From NCBI RefSeq assembly GCF_025420585.1, contig NZ_JAOEGB010000018.1, positions 104,735-168,734 on the forward strand: a stretch of 64,000 bases of DNA, written 5' to 3'. Source of the stretch: Planotetraspora sp. A-T 1434. GTDB lineage: Bacteria; Actinomycetota; Actinomycetes; Streptosporangiales; Streptosporangiaceae. This document shows, one piece after another, positions 45,786 through 52,923 of the stretch. The notes beneath the pieces are model-generated. The model was not told the origin of the DNA. It saw nothing but the letters and a program-made list of their open reading frames with translations, and did no database searches. The stretch's first letter is position 1. The number at the start of each line of letters is the position of its first letter. Made by a program: the position numbers and the translations under genes.

Positions 45786-46934
45786 CTAGAAGGTGTTCGG
45801 GTCCACCTGTTCGCCCGCGAGCAGCGCCCCGACCGTGGCGTAGAAGTCCCTGCCGTTGACGAAATGCTGGGTCGCGGTGTGGATGTCACGGAGGCGGCGC
45901 TGCAGCGGGGAGGACTCGTAGGCCGAGGCGCCGCCCGCGAGGGCGTGGGCGGTGTCCACGGCGGCGGTCGCGAACCCGGTGACCCGGGCGGCGGCGGCGC
46001 GCAGGCAGGCCCGGTCGAGCGGTTCCGCGGCCCGCCCGGCGGAGACGATCGCCCAGGCAGTCGCGGCTTCCTGGTGGAGCAGCGCGCGGGCGGCGCGCAG
46101 CGTCACGTACGCGTCGCCGAGGCGGTCCTGGAAGACCTGCGACGCGCCGAGCGGGGTGCGGCTGAACGCGCGCCTGCGTCCGTCCGCGGCGAGCTGGGCG
46201 ATCTCGTCGAGCGCGCCCTGGGCGATGCCAAGCCCCACGGCGGCGATCAGCAGCCCGGCCTGGGCGATGGAGAAGATGGCCCGCCGGTCGCCGGGTTCGT
46301 CGCCACGCAGGCTGAAGCTGCGCCAGCCGGGGCAGTCGAGCGCGCCGGCACGCACGTCGTGGCTGGCCGTGCCCCGCAGGCCCAGCACGTGCCAGGTGTC
46401 CTGGATGGTCAGGTCGGCGGCCGGGACCAGGACGATCCTGGTCTGCGGCGTGCCGTCCGGCAGCACGCGCGGGGTGCGCCCGTCGAGGACCACGCAGTTG
46501 AGATAGACCCAGCTCGCCTGCGGGCAGCCGGTCACGTACGGCCACTGGCCGGTGACCTTCCAGCCGTCGCCGGTGGCCGACGCGCGGCCCTTCGGGGCGA
46601 CCGCTCCCGCGCCGAGCACGTCGGGCCCGCCGGCGTAGACCTCCTGCTGGGCGCGTTCGGGGAAGCAGGCGAAGACGAGCTGCGCGAGCGTGATCTGCCC
46701 GACCAGCCAGCCGGTGGACCCGTCGGCCCGGGCGAGTTCCTCAAGGACCCGGAGGGCGTCGGGCAGCGGGAGGCCGTCGCCGCCGTGCCGTACGGGGACC
46801 ATCATGCGCAGGCATCCCGCGGCGGCGAGCTGGTCGATCAGGGCGGCGGGGACCTGGCGGGCGCGTTCGGTCTCGTCCGCGGTCTTGGCGATCACAGCGG
46901 CCAGCGCGGTCGTCCGGGACAGTGTCTCGTTCAC
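45786..46934 (-). CDS. Acyl-CoA-dehydrogenase-fold flavin monooxygenase (HsaA-like, group D)
   Basis: 382 residues. The acyl-CoA dehydrogenase fold is visible: LIDQLAAAGCLRMMVPVRHG, LARADGSTGWLVGQITLAQL, ATGDGWKVTGQWPYVTGCPQ and the C-terminal helices with HQEAATAWAIV. The catalytic Glu of true dehydrogenases is not evident. The sequence resembles HsaA/HpaB-like oxygenase components that hydroxylate phenols or oxidise amines with reduced flavin. It would need a reductase such as the one at 21089. Aromatic hydroxylation before O-methylation is the likely job (inference). Single-gene leftward unit with ATG at 46934. Confidence 0.87.
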   Translation of the reverse strand: MNETLSRTTALAAVIAKTADETERARQVPAALIDQLAAAGCLRMMVPVRHGGDGLPLPDALRVLEELARADGSTGWLVGQITLAQLVFACFPERAQQEVYAGGPDVLGAGAVAPKGRASATGDGWKVTGQWPYVTGCPQASWVYLNCVVLDGRTPRVLPDGTPQTRIVLVPAADLTIQDTWHVLGLRGTASHDVRAGALDCPGWRSFSLRGDEPGDRRAIFSIAQAGLLIAAVGLGIAQGALDEIAQLAADGRRRAFSRTPLGASQVFQDRLGDAYVTLRAARALLHQEAATAWAIVSAGRAAEPLDRACLRAAAARVTGFATAAVDTAHALAGGASAYESSPLQRRLRDIHTATQHFVNGRDFYATVGALLAGEQVDPNTF

Positions 46935-47038
46935 CGCTCCGGATGATACCGGTCAGCGACATCCGCCGTAAGTTCTTGTATCTAGTAAGTTGATCCGATA
47001 GACGTTGTATATCGCATTTGGCATCCGTTGGGGGGGAC
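46935..47038. promoter_or_regulatory. Divergent promoter region with the cluster motif
   Basis: CTTGTATCT at 46975-46983 (AGATACAAG on the minus strand, followed by AAC) lies midway between the flavin-monooxygenase gene (start 46934) and the AMP-ligase gene (start 47039). The flanks continue as AT-rich TAGTAAGTTGATC. No other palindrome stands out. Confidence 0.6.
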
Positions 47039-48661
47039 ATGCAGGCTCAGGACGCCCTGCTGGGCTGGATCTCGGACCCCGACCCCTCGCACGGCATCCG
47101 GTTCGCCGACCCCGGAGGCGGCTGGGATCTGTGGCCCTATCCCCGGCTGGCCGCGCTGGCCCGGTCGGTGGCCGCGGCGCTGCGGGAGCGGTCGGTCGGG
47201 CCGGGCGACGTCGTGTCGATCGTCCAGCACTCCGGGCCGCACTTCGTCGGCACGCTGTTCGGCGCGATGCTCGCCGGCGCCACGCCCTCGCCGATCGCCC
47301 CACCTCAGGCGTTCGGCGACCGCGCCGCATACCAGGCGCATCTGACGGGTCTGCTGGCCACCGCCAAACCGGCCCTGCTCGTCACCGACCTGGCCGTGGC
47401 AGAATCCCTGGCCGGCCAGGCCGGCACGATCCCGCTGCTGCCGGTGGAGAAGATGACGGCCTCCTCGCCCGGCGAGCCGTCATTCGAACCGGCCATGGGC
47501 GAGCTCGCGCTGCTGCAGTTCACCTCCGGGTCGAGCGGTCCCGCCGGGGCCGTCGAGATCCCGTACTCCGCGCTCGCCGCGAACGTGGCCTCGATCCGCG
47601 CCTGGCTGCGGATGACCCCGGACGACGCGACCGCCTCCTGGCTGCCCGTCCACCACGACATGGGACTGATCGGGTGCCTGATCACGCCCATCGTCAACGG
47701 GAGCGACCTGTGGCTGATGCGCCCTGAGGACTTCGTCCGCGACCCGGCGCGCTATCTGCGCTGTTTCGGCGAATCCGGCGCCGTGCTGACGTCGATGCCC
47801 AACTTCGGGCTCGGGTACGTCGCCCGCCGGGTCACGCCGGAGAAGCTGCGCGGCATGGACTTCTCCGCGCTCCGCACGGTGATCGTCGGGGCGGAACGCG
47901 TCGACGACGCCGCGCTGGAGCGCTTCTGCGCCCTGCTCGGCCCGTACGGTCTGGACCGGCGCGCCCTGCAGCCCGCGTACGGCCTGGCCGAGGCGACGCT
48001 CGCGGTCACCGGGCTCGACCCGGACGAGGAGTGGACGACCCTGCGCGTACGCCCCCGGTCGCTGCGCGTCGGCGGCCGGATCGAGCGCGACGGAACCGAG
48101 CTCGAAGGAGCCGACCTCCAGCCGATCACCGGCTGCGGTCGTCCGCTCCCGGGCGTCCAGGTGACCATCGAGGACGACGACGGGCGCGCGCTGGGCGAGG
48201 ACGAGGTCGGGGAGATCGTCGTCCGGGGCCCCAACGTGGCCAGGGGCCACGAGGACGGGCTGCGCACGGCCGACGCCGGGTTCGTCCATGACGGGCAGCT
48301 CTACGTGATAGGGCGGCTCGGCGACAGCCTGAAGCTGCGCGGGCGCGCGCTGTTCGCCGAGGACCTGGAGCTGGCGCTGAGCCAGGCCGGGGTGCCGCCG
48401 CTGCGGATGGCGGCCCTTCTCGGTCACCGCTCGGGAGTGCCCACCGTGGCCGTCGTCTTCGAGCAGGCGCGGGCCGAGTGGCTGGCGGCCGCCGGACCGC
48501 TGCTGCGCCGCCGCGCCGAAGGAGCCGAGGTGGTGTTCTTCGACGCGCCACGCGGCTCGATCGCCCGCACCTCAAGCGGCAAACCCAAGCGCCGACGCCT
48601 GTGGCGCGACTTCGCCGAGGACCGCCTTCCCGGAACCGTTATAGCTGAGGAGATCTCATGA
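47039..48661 (+). CDS. Fatty-acyl-AMP-ligase-like enzyme with altered P-loop
   Basis: 540 residues from the ATG at 47039 behind a G-rich ribosome-binding site; a TTG at 47018 is in frame. The FAAL hallmark SWLPVHHDMGLIGCLITPIV is present, with AYGLAEATLAVTGLD and the C-terminal TSSGKPKRRRLW (catalytic-type Lys). The A3 loop reads FTSGSSGPAGAVEI, so the usual Lys of the phosphate loop is missing. It likely adenylates a fatty or polyketide acid and loads the ACP encoded next (ATGA overlap), but activity may be reduced. It could feed the type II product into a second carrier-bound pathway. Confidence 0.88.
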   Translation: MQAQDALLGWISDPDPSHGIRFADPGGGWDLWPYPRLAALARSVAAALRERSVGPGDVVSIVQHSGPHFVGTLFGAMLAGATPSPIAPPQAFGDRAAYQAHLTGLLATAKPALLVTDLAVAESLAGQAGTIPLLPVEKMTASSPGEPSFEPAMGELALLQFTSGSSGPAGAVEIPYSALAANVASIRAWLRMTPDDATASWLPVHHDMGLIGCLITPIVNGSDLWLMRPEDFVRDPARYLRCFGESGAVLTSMPNFGLGYVARRVTPEKLRGMDFSALRTVIVGAERVDDAALERFCALLGPYGLDRRALQPAYGLAEATLAVTGLDPDEEWTTLRVRPRSLRVGGRIERDGTELEGADLQPITGCGRPLPGVQVTIEDDDGRALGEDEVGEIVVRGPNVARGHEDGLRTADAGFVHDGQLYVIGRLGDSLKLRGRALFAEDLELALSQAGVPPLRMAALLGHRSGVPTVAVVFEQARAEWLAAAGPLLRRRAEGAEVVFFDAPRGSIARTSSGKPKRRRLWRDFAEDRLPGTVIAEEIS

Positions 48662-48951
48662 CCGAGTCCACGACCGTCCGATCAGAGCAGGAGATCCGCG
48701 ACTACGTCGCCGAGATCGTCGGCGAGCTCGCCCCCAACCCCGACGGCGTCGCCGTCGACGGCGCGTCGCGGCTCGTCGAGGACCTCGGCTACCACTCGCT
48801 GGCGCTGCTGGAGCTGGCGTTCACGCTGGAGGACGAGTTCGACCTGCCCCCGATCGACGAGGCCACGGCGCGTCTGATCACCACGGTGGAGTCGGTGGCG
48901 GGACACGTCGTCAACGTGCTCGGCGAACGCGGAGACGTGGCGGCCGCGTGA
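48658..48951 (+). CDS. Acyl carrier protein (partner of the AMP ligase)
   Basis: 97 residues with LVEDLGYHSLALLELAFTLE; Ser47 in GYHSL is the phosphopantetheine site, with His in the place of the usual Asp of DSL. The acidic helix II (LEDEFDLPPIDE) follows. The GYHSL form accompanies FAAL-type ligases in actinobacterial clusters. It overlaps the ligase (ATGA) and the methyltransferase (GTGA). It should hold the acyl or aryl group while tailoring enzymes act. It is distinct from the polyketide ACP at 32498. Confidence 0.93.
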   Translation: MTESTTVRSEQEIRDYVAEIVGELAPNPDGVAVDGASRLVEDLGYHSLALLELAFTLEDEFDLPPIDEATARLITTVESVAGHVVNVLGERGDVAAA

Positions 48952-50012
48952 CGGCGTCCTCCCGGGCGCTGAGCGTCCGGCTGTTCACGGCCATGCTGCA
49001 CACGCAGGAGTTGCTGGCCTGCTATCTCGGGGTGCGGCTCGGGCTGTACGAGGCCCTGGCGAAGGCGCCCGCGACCCCGGACGAACTCGCCGCGCGGGCC
49101 GGGATCGCCCCCCGGTACGCCAGAGAATGGCTGGAGCAGCAGGCCGTCGCCGGGTTCCTCAACGTGGAGGACGCCCTCGCCGGTGACCGGTCACGCTGCT
49201 ACGCGTTGCCACCCGAGCACGCCGTCGTTCTCCTGTCGTCCGGCAGCCCGCTGTCGATGGTGTCGCTGACGACCCTTCCGCTGGGCGGGGTCGCGGCGGC
49301 CCTGCCGAGCCTGCTGGAGGCGTACCGGACCGGTGAGGGCGTCCCGGACGACATCTACGGCGACGACTGGCGGGCGGGGCACTCGGGGGCCAACCGGGCG
49401 CTGTTCACCCATTTCCTGCCCGGCTGGCTCACCTCGGTGCTGCCGTCGCTGCACGCCCGGCTGAGTTCCGCGCCCGCGCTGATCGCGGACGTCGGGTGCG
49501 GGGCGGGGTGGGCGGCCATCGCGCTGGCGTCCGCGTATCCGCTGGCGACCGTACACGGATTCGATCTGGACGAGCCGATCCTGGCCGACGCGGAGCGCAA
49601 CGCGGCGGAGGCGGGGGTGTCGTCCCGCGTCACGTTCGAGGCGGCGGACGCCGCGACCGTCTCAGGCTCCTACGATCTGGTCTGCGTGTTCGACACGCTG
49701 CACGAGATGAGCCGTCCCGTGCCGGTCCTTTCGGCCTGCCGCGCGCTGCGCGCCGAGGACGGGGTGGCGCTCGTGCTGGACGCCCGCGTCGCGCCGCGGT
49801 TCACGGCCCCGGGCGACGAGATCGAGCGGTTCCAGTACGGCACGAGCGTGCTGCACTGCCTGCCGGCATGCCTGGCCGGGGAGGACTCGGCGGGCACGGG
49901 GACCGTGATGCGGCCGGACACGGTCCGCCGCTACGCGCGGGCCGCCGGCTTCGCCGACGCCCGCGAGCTGCCGATCGGCGACCGCTTCCACCGCCTCTAC
50001 GAGCTGGTGTAA
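48948..50012 (+). CDS. SAM-dependent methyltransferase with N-terminal winged helix
   Basis: 354 residues. The N-terminal ~100 residues form a winged-helix dimerisation unit (ELLACYLGVRLGLYEALAKA, then AGIAPRYAREWLEQQAVAGF). The Rossmann part has IADVGCGAGWAAIALASAYP (motif I), VHGFDLDEP and VCVFDTLHEMSRPVPVL. This Rv2258c-like layout is common among actinobacterial methyltransferases. The substrate is unknown, and C-, N- or O-methylation are all possible. GTGA couples it to the ACP gene, so a carrier-bound substrate is plausible. The 3' end overlaps the convergent LLM gene by 16 bases. Confidence 0.88.
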   Translation: MTASSRALSVRLFTAMLHTQELLACYLGVRLGLYEALAKAPATPDELAARAGIAPRYAREWLEQQAVAGFLNVEDALAGDRSRCYALPPEHAVVLLSSGSPLSMVSLTTLPLGGVAAALPSLLEAYRTGEGVPDDIYGDDWRAGHSGANRALFTHFLPGWLTSVLPSLHARLSSAPALIADVGCGAGWAAIALASAYPLATVHGFDLDEPILADAERNAAEAGVSSRVTFEAADAATVSGSYDLVCVFDTLHEMSRPVPVLSACRALRAEDGVALVLDARVAPRFTAPGDEIERFQYGTSVLHCLPACLAGEDSAGTGTVMRPDTVRRYARAAGFADARELPIGDRFHRLYELV

Positions 50013-51322
50013 CGCTGCCGCAGGGTGACCTGCGCGGGGTCGTAGGCGGTGCGGAACAGGCCGCGCCGCTGCAGCTCGGGGATCAGCAGGTCGCAGATGT
50101 CGTCGATGCCCTGCGTGGTCGGGCACGGGATCAGGTTGAACCCGTCCACGCCGGCGACGCTCTGCCACTCCTCCATCCGGTCGGCCACCTCCTCGACCGT
50201 GCCGAACAGCGTCACGGGGCTGTTGCGCCGGGGCCGCCGGGCCGTGGACACGAGGTAGCGCACGTCGTCCACCGTCCACTCGCGCTCGGGGCCGAGGCGC
50301 TTGAGGAAGCCGACGAAGCTGTGGCTCCCCTTCGAGGCGATCTCCGACACGGGCGTCTCGCCGGGGAACGCGGCCAGGTCGAAGTCCATCCAGCCGCACC
50401 ACTTGGCGAGCTGGCCCTCGCCGTCCCACAGCTTCACGTACTCCTCGGCGCGGCGGCGCGCCTCCTGCCGGGTCTCGCCGACCATCACCATCGACCCCTG
50501 CAGGATCTTTATCGATCGCGGGTCGCGGCCCAGCTCGGCCGCCCGCCGGCGCAGCGCGGCGACCTGCGGCGCGCCCCCGGCCGGGTCGGGCAGGGTCAGG
50601 AAGACGACCTCGGCGTGCTGGGCCGCGAAGGTCAGCCCGCGCGCCGACGCGCCCGCCTGGTACAGCACGGGGGTGCGCTGCGGCGACGGCTCGCACTGGT
50701 GCGGCCCGCGCACCTCGAACCAGCGCCCCTTGTGCCCGATCTCCCGCACCCGGTCCGGGTCGGTAAAGGTGCCGCTGTCCGGGTCGCGCACCACCGCGTC
50801 GTCGTCCCAGCTGTCCTCCCACAGTGCCCGCACGACCTGGAGGTATTCATCGGCGCGGTCGTAGCGGTCGTCGTGGTCGAGATACTCGCCGAGCCCGTTG
50901 AGCGTGGCCGAGCTGAGATAGGACGTGACGATGTTCCACGCGATCCGGCCACCGGTCAGGTGGTCCAGGGAGCTGAACAGCCGCGCGCACTCGTACGGCG
51001 GGTGGTAGGTGGTCGAATACGTCACCGCGAACCCGAGATGCTCGGTTACCGCCGCGGCGGCCGGGATGACCAGCACCGGATCGATCGACGGGATCTGCAC
51101 CGCGTGCCGCACGGCCGGGGCCCACGAGCCCTCGTAGACGTCGTAGACGCCGTGCACGTCGGCGAAGAACAGCGCGTCCACGCAGGCCAGCTCCAGCTTC
51201 CTGGCAAGGCTCACCCAGTAGGTCAGCGACCGGTAGCCGGTGGCCGTCCGATCGGCCTGGTGCCGCCAAAAACCCTTGAACTGAGGGGACGGGGAGCACT
51301 GCGTGAACACGTTGATGTGCAT
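49997..51322 (-). CDS. LLM flavin monooxygenase (NtaA/SnaA/DszA type)
   Basis: 441 residues from the ATG at 51322 (MHINVFTQCSPSPQFKGFWR). The NtaA/SnaA/DszA subgroup marks are clear: LELACVDALFFADVHGVYDV, SIDPVLVIPAAAAVTEHLGF, TTYHPPYECARLFSSLDHLT, GRIAWNIVTSYLSSA and HKGRWFEVRGPHQCEPSPQR. Members are FMNH2-using oxygenases acting on nitrilotriacetate, pristinamycin IIB or dibenzothiophene sulfone, often oxidising next to N or S. On a thiazoline-type product, ring oxidation or C-N/C-S cleavage could be its task (inference). Single-gene leftward unit that needs a separate flavin reductase. Confidence 0.9.
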   Translation of the reverse strand: MHINVFTQCSPSPQFKGFWRHQADRTATGYRSLTYWVSLARKLELACVDALFFADVHGVYDVYEGSWAPAVRHAVQIPSIDPVLVIPAAAAVTEHLGFAVTYSTTYHPPYECARLFSSLDHLTGGRIAWNIVTSYLSSATLNGLGEYLDHDDRYDRADEYLQVVRALWEDSWDDDAVVRDPDSGTFTDPDRVREIGHKGRWFEVRGPHQCEPSPQRTPVLYQAGASARGLTFAAQHAEVVFLTLPDPAGGAPQVAALRRRAAELGRDPRSIKILQGSMVMVGETRQEARRRAEEYVKLWDGEGQLAKWCGWMDFDLAAFPGETPVSEIASKGSHSFVGFLKRLGPEREWTVDDVRYLVSTARRPRRNSPVTLFGTVEEVADRMEEWQSVAGVDGFNLIPCPTTQGIDDICDLLIPELQRRGLFRTAYDPAQVTLRQRYTSS

Positions 51323-51397
51323 GCTCTCGACGCTATCCCAAAACCGTCGTTTCTCGTATCTTGTAACCAGTATTTTTCGCTGTGAACGGGAGGGTTC
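51323..51397. promoter_or_regulatory. Divergent promoter region with the cluster motif
   Basis: CTCGTATCT at 51353-51361 (AGATACGAG on the minus strand, then AAAC) lies in the 75-base gap between the LLM gene and the third O-methyltransferase gene. On its strand it reads ACAAGATACGAG, identical over 12 bases to the site at 43582-43593. Confidence 0.65.
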
Positions 51398-52459
51398 ATG
51401 CCGGTACGGCCCCGCGTCGACATCCAGGCGGTCACCGAGCTGACGGAGTTGGCCGACTACATCGTCCCGTTCGCCATCCGGGTCATGTGCGACATGAGCG
51501 TGGCCGACCAGCTCGTGGACGGCCCGCGCCCCGTCGAGGAGATCGCCGCGGCCACCGGAGCGCACGCGCCAACCCTGCTCCGCGCCATGCGGGCCCTCGC
51601 GGGCCGGGGCGTCTTCACCGAACTCGACCCCGGCACGTTCGCGCTCACTCCGCTGGCCGAGCCGCTCCGCTCGGACCACCCGTTCTCGGTCCGCGAGTGC
51701 TTCCCGCTGATGCCTCCGGACGTCACGTCGTGGGCGCGGCTCACCGGCGCCATCCGCACCGGCCGCACGGCCTTCGACGACCTGTACGGCATGGGCTACT
51801 ACGACTGGTGCGCGGACCATCCGTATGAGTGCGACCGGTTCGAGCGGTCGGCGGAGAGCGTTAACCCGCTGGTCCTCCGGACCGTGGTCCCGGCCGTGGA
51901 CTGGTCGGGCATCACGACATTGGTGGACGTGGGCGGCGGGCACGGTACGTTCGTGGCGGGAGTGCTCCGGCGCAACCCGGCGATGTCGGCGATCCTGTTC
52001 GACCTGCCGCACGTGGCCGAGCGCGCCCCGGCCGTCCTGGCGGAGGCGGGCGTCGCCGACCGGTGCGAGGTGCGCGGCGGCGACTTCTTCTCCGGCGCCA
52101 TACCTCCGGGCGCCGACGCGTACCTGATGAAGACGATCCTGCACGACTGGCCGGACGAGCGGGCGTCCGCGATCCTGCGCGCCGTACGGGCCGCGATGCG
52201 GGAAGACAGCCGCCTGCTGGTGATCGAGTCGGTACGGACGCCGGGCGACGGCTGGGACGTCGGCAAGGTCATGGACGTCAAGGCGCTGGCGCTGTTCGGC
52301 GGGCACACGCGCACCGAGGAGGAGTTCGCCGGGCTGTTCGCCGGGGCGGGTCTGCGGCTGGCGTCGGTCACCCTTACGCCGACCATGTCCGTCATCGAAG
52401 GGGCCGCCATCGAGGGGTCCGTCATCGAGGGGTCCGTCATCGAGGGTGCTGCGCTGTGA
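51398..52459 (+). CDS. O-methyltransferase 3 (catalytic His present)
   Basis: 353 residues, the third paralogue of the cluster's O-methyltransferase-fold set. The N-terminus is DIQAVTELTELADYIVPFAI, almost the same as in the product of 43604. Motif I is LVDVGGGHGTFVAGVL, then FDLPHV. Here the catalytic-base motif is canonical (TILHDWPDERASAIL), so this is the member most likely to be a true O-methyltransferase. The C-terminus carries four tandem VIEGx repeats that its paralogues lack. The stop overlaps the VOC gene start (GTGA). Confidence 0.92.
   Translation: MPVRPRVDIQAVTELTELADYIVPFAIRVMCDMSVADQLVDGPRPVEEIAAATGAHAPTLLRAMRALAGRGVFTELDPGTFALTPLAEPLRSDHPFSVRECFPLMPPDVTSWARLTGAIRTGRTAFDDLYGMGYYDWCADHPYECDRFERSAESVNPLVLRTVVPAVDWSGITTLVDVGGGHGTFVAGVLRRNPAMSAILFDLPHVAERAPAVLAEAGVADRCEVRGGDFFSGAIPPGADAYLMKTILHDWPDERASAILRAVRAAMREDSRLLVIESVRTPGDGWDVGKVMDVKALALFGGHTRTEEEFAGLFAGAGLRLASVTLTPTMSVIEGAAIEGSVIEGSVIEGAAL
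52391..52450 (+). repeat. 15-base tandem repeat at the 3' end of O-methyltransferase 3
   Basis: Four near-identical 15-base units (52391-52405, 52406-52420, 52421-52435, 52436-52450; consensus GTCATCGAGGGGTCC) encode VIEGA-AIEGS-VIEGS-VIEGA. They are in frame and lie just before the stop codon, so copy-number change would not damage the enzyme core. Confidence 0.9.
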
Positions 52460-52923
52460 CGCTCCGCCTCGACGGCCGCACCCACCTGAACCTCACGGTC
52501 ACCGACATCGAGCGCAGCACCGAGTGGTACTGCAAGGTGTTCCAGATGATCCAGGTCAACGACGTGATCCCGCCCGAGTCCGGATTCCGGTTCGTGACCC
52601 TCGTCCACCCGGGGTCGTTCGCGTCGGTGGTGCTGGGCCGTCCGTTGGCCGGCATCGACGGCGACGTCTTCGACGAGTCACGGGTCGGGCTGCACCACTT
52701 CGCCTACCACGTCCCCGATCGGGACGACCTGGACCTGTGGGCCGCCCACCTCACGGAGGCCGGGGTCGAGCACAGCGGCGTGACCACGTCGGCGCACGAG
52801 GCCGGGTCGCAGATCTGGCTCCGCGACCCGGACCGCATCTGGCTGGAGATCTACTGGGTCAACCGGGACTTCTTCATCCGCCGCCTGCGCGACCGCTGGC
52901 GGACCGGGGAGCTACGCCGGTAG
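52456..52923 (+). CDS. VOC (glyoxalase/extradiol dioxygenase-fold) protein
   Basis: 155 residues from the GTG at 52456. It opens LRLDGRTHLNLTVTDIERST with a metal-type His at the usual N-terminal place. GLHHFAYHVPDRDDLDLWAA supplies the second His region and IWLRDPDRIWLEIYW the C-terminal Glu, as in metal-dependent VOC enzymes. Roles in the fold include isomerases, dioxygenases and resistance proteins. In this cluster it could be a ring-forming or isomerising enzyme, or self-protection by product binding. It is coupled to the methyltransferase upstream and overlaps the convergent carbamoyltransferase gene by 12 bases. Confidence 0.88.
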   Translation: MTLRLDGRTHLNLTVTDIERSTEWYCKVFQMIQVNDVIPPESGFRFVTLVHPGSFASVVLGRPLAGIDGDVFDESRVGLHHFAYHVPDRDDLDLWAAHLTEAGVEHSGVTTSAHEAGSQIWLRDPDRIWLEIYWVNRDFFIRRLRDRWRTGELRR

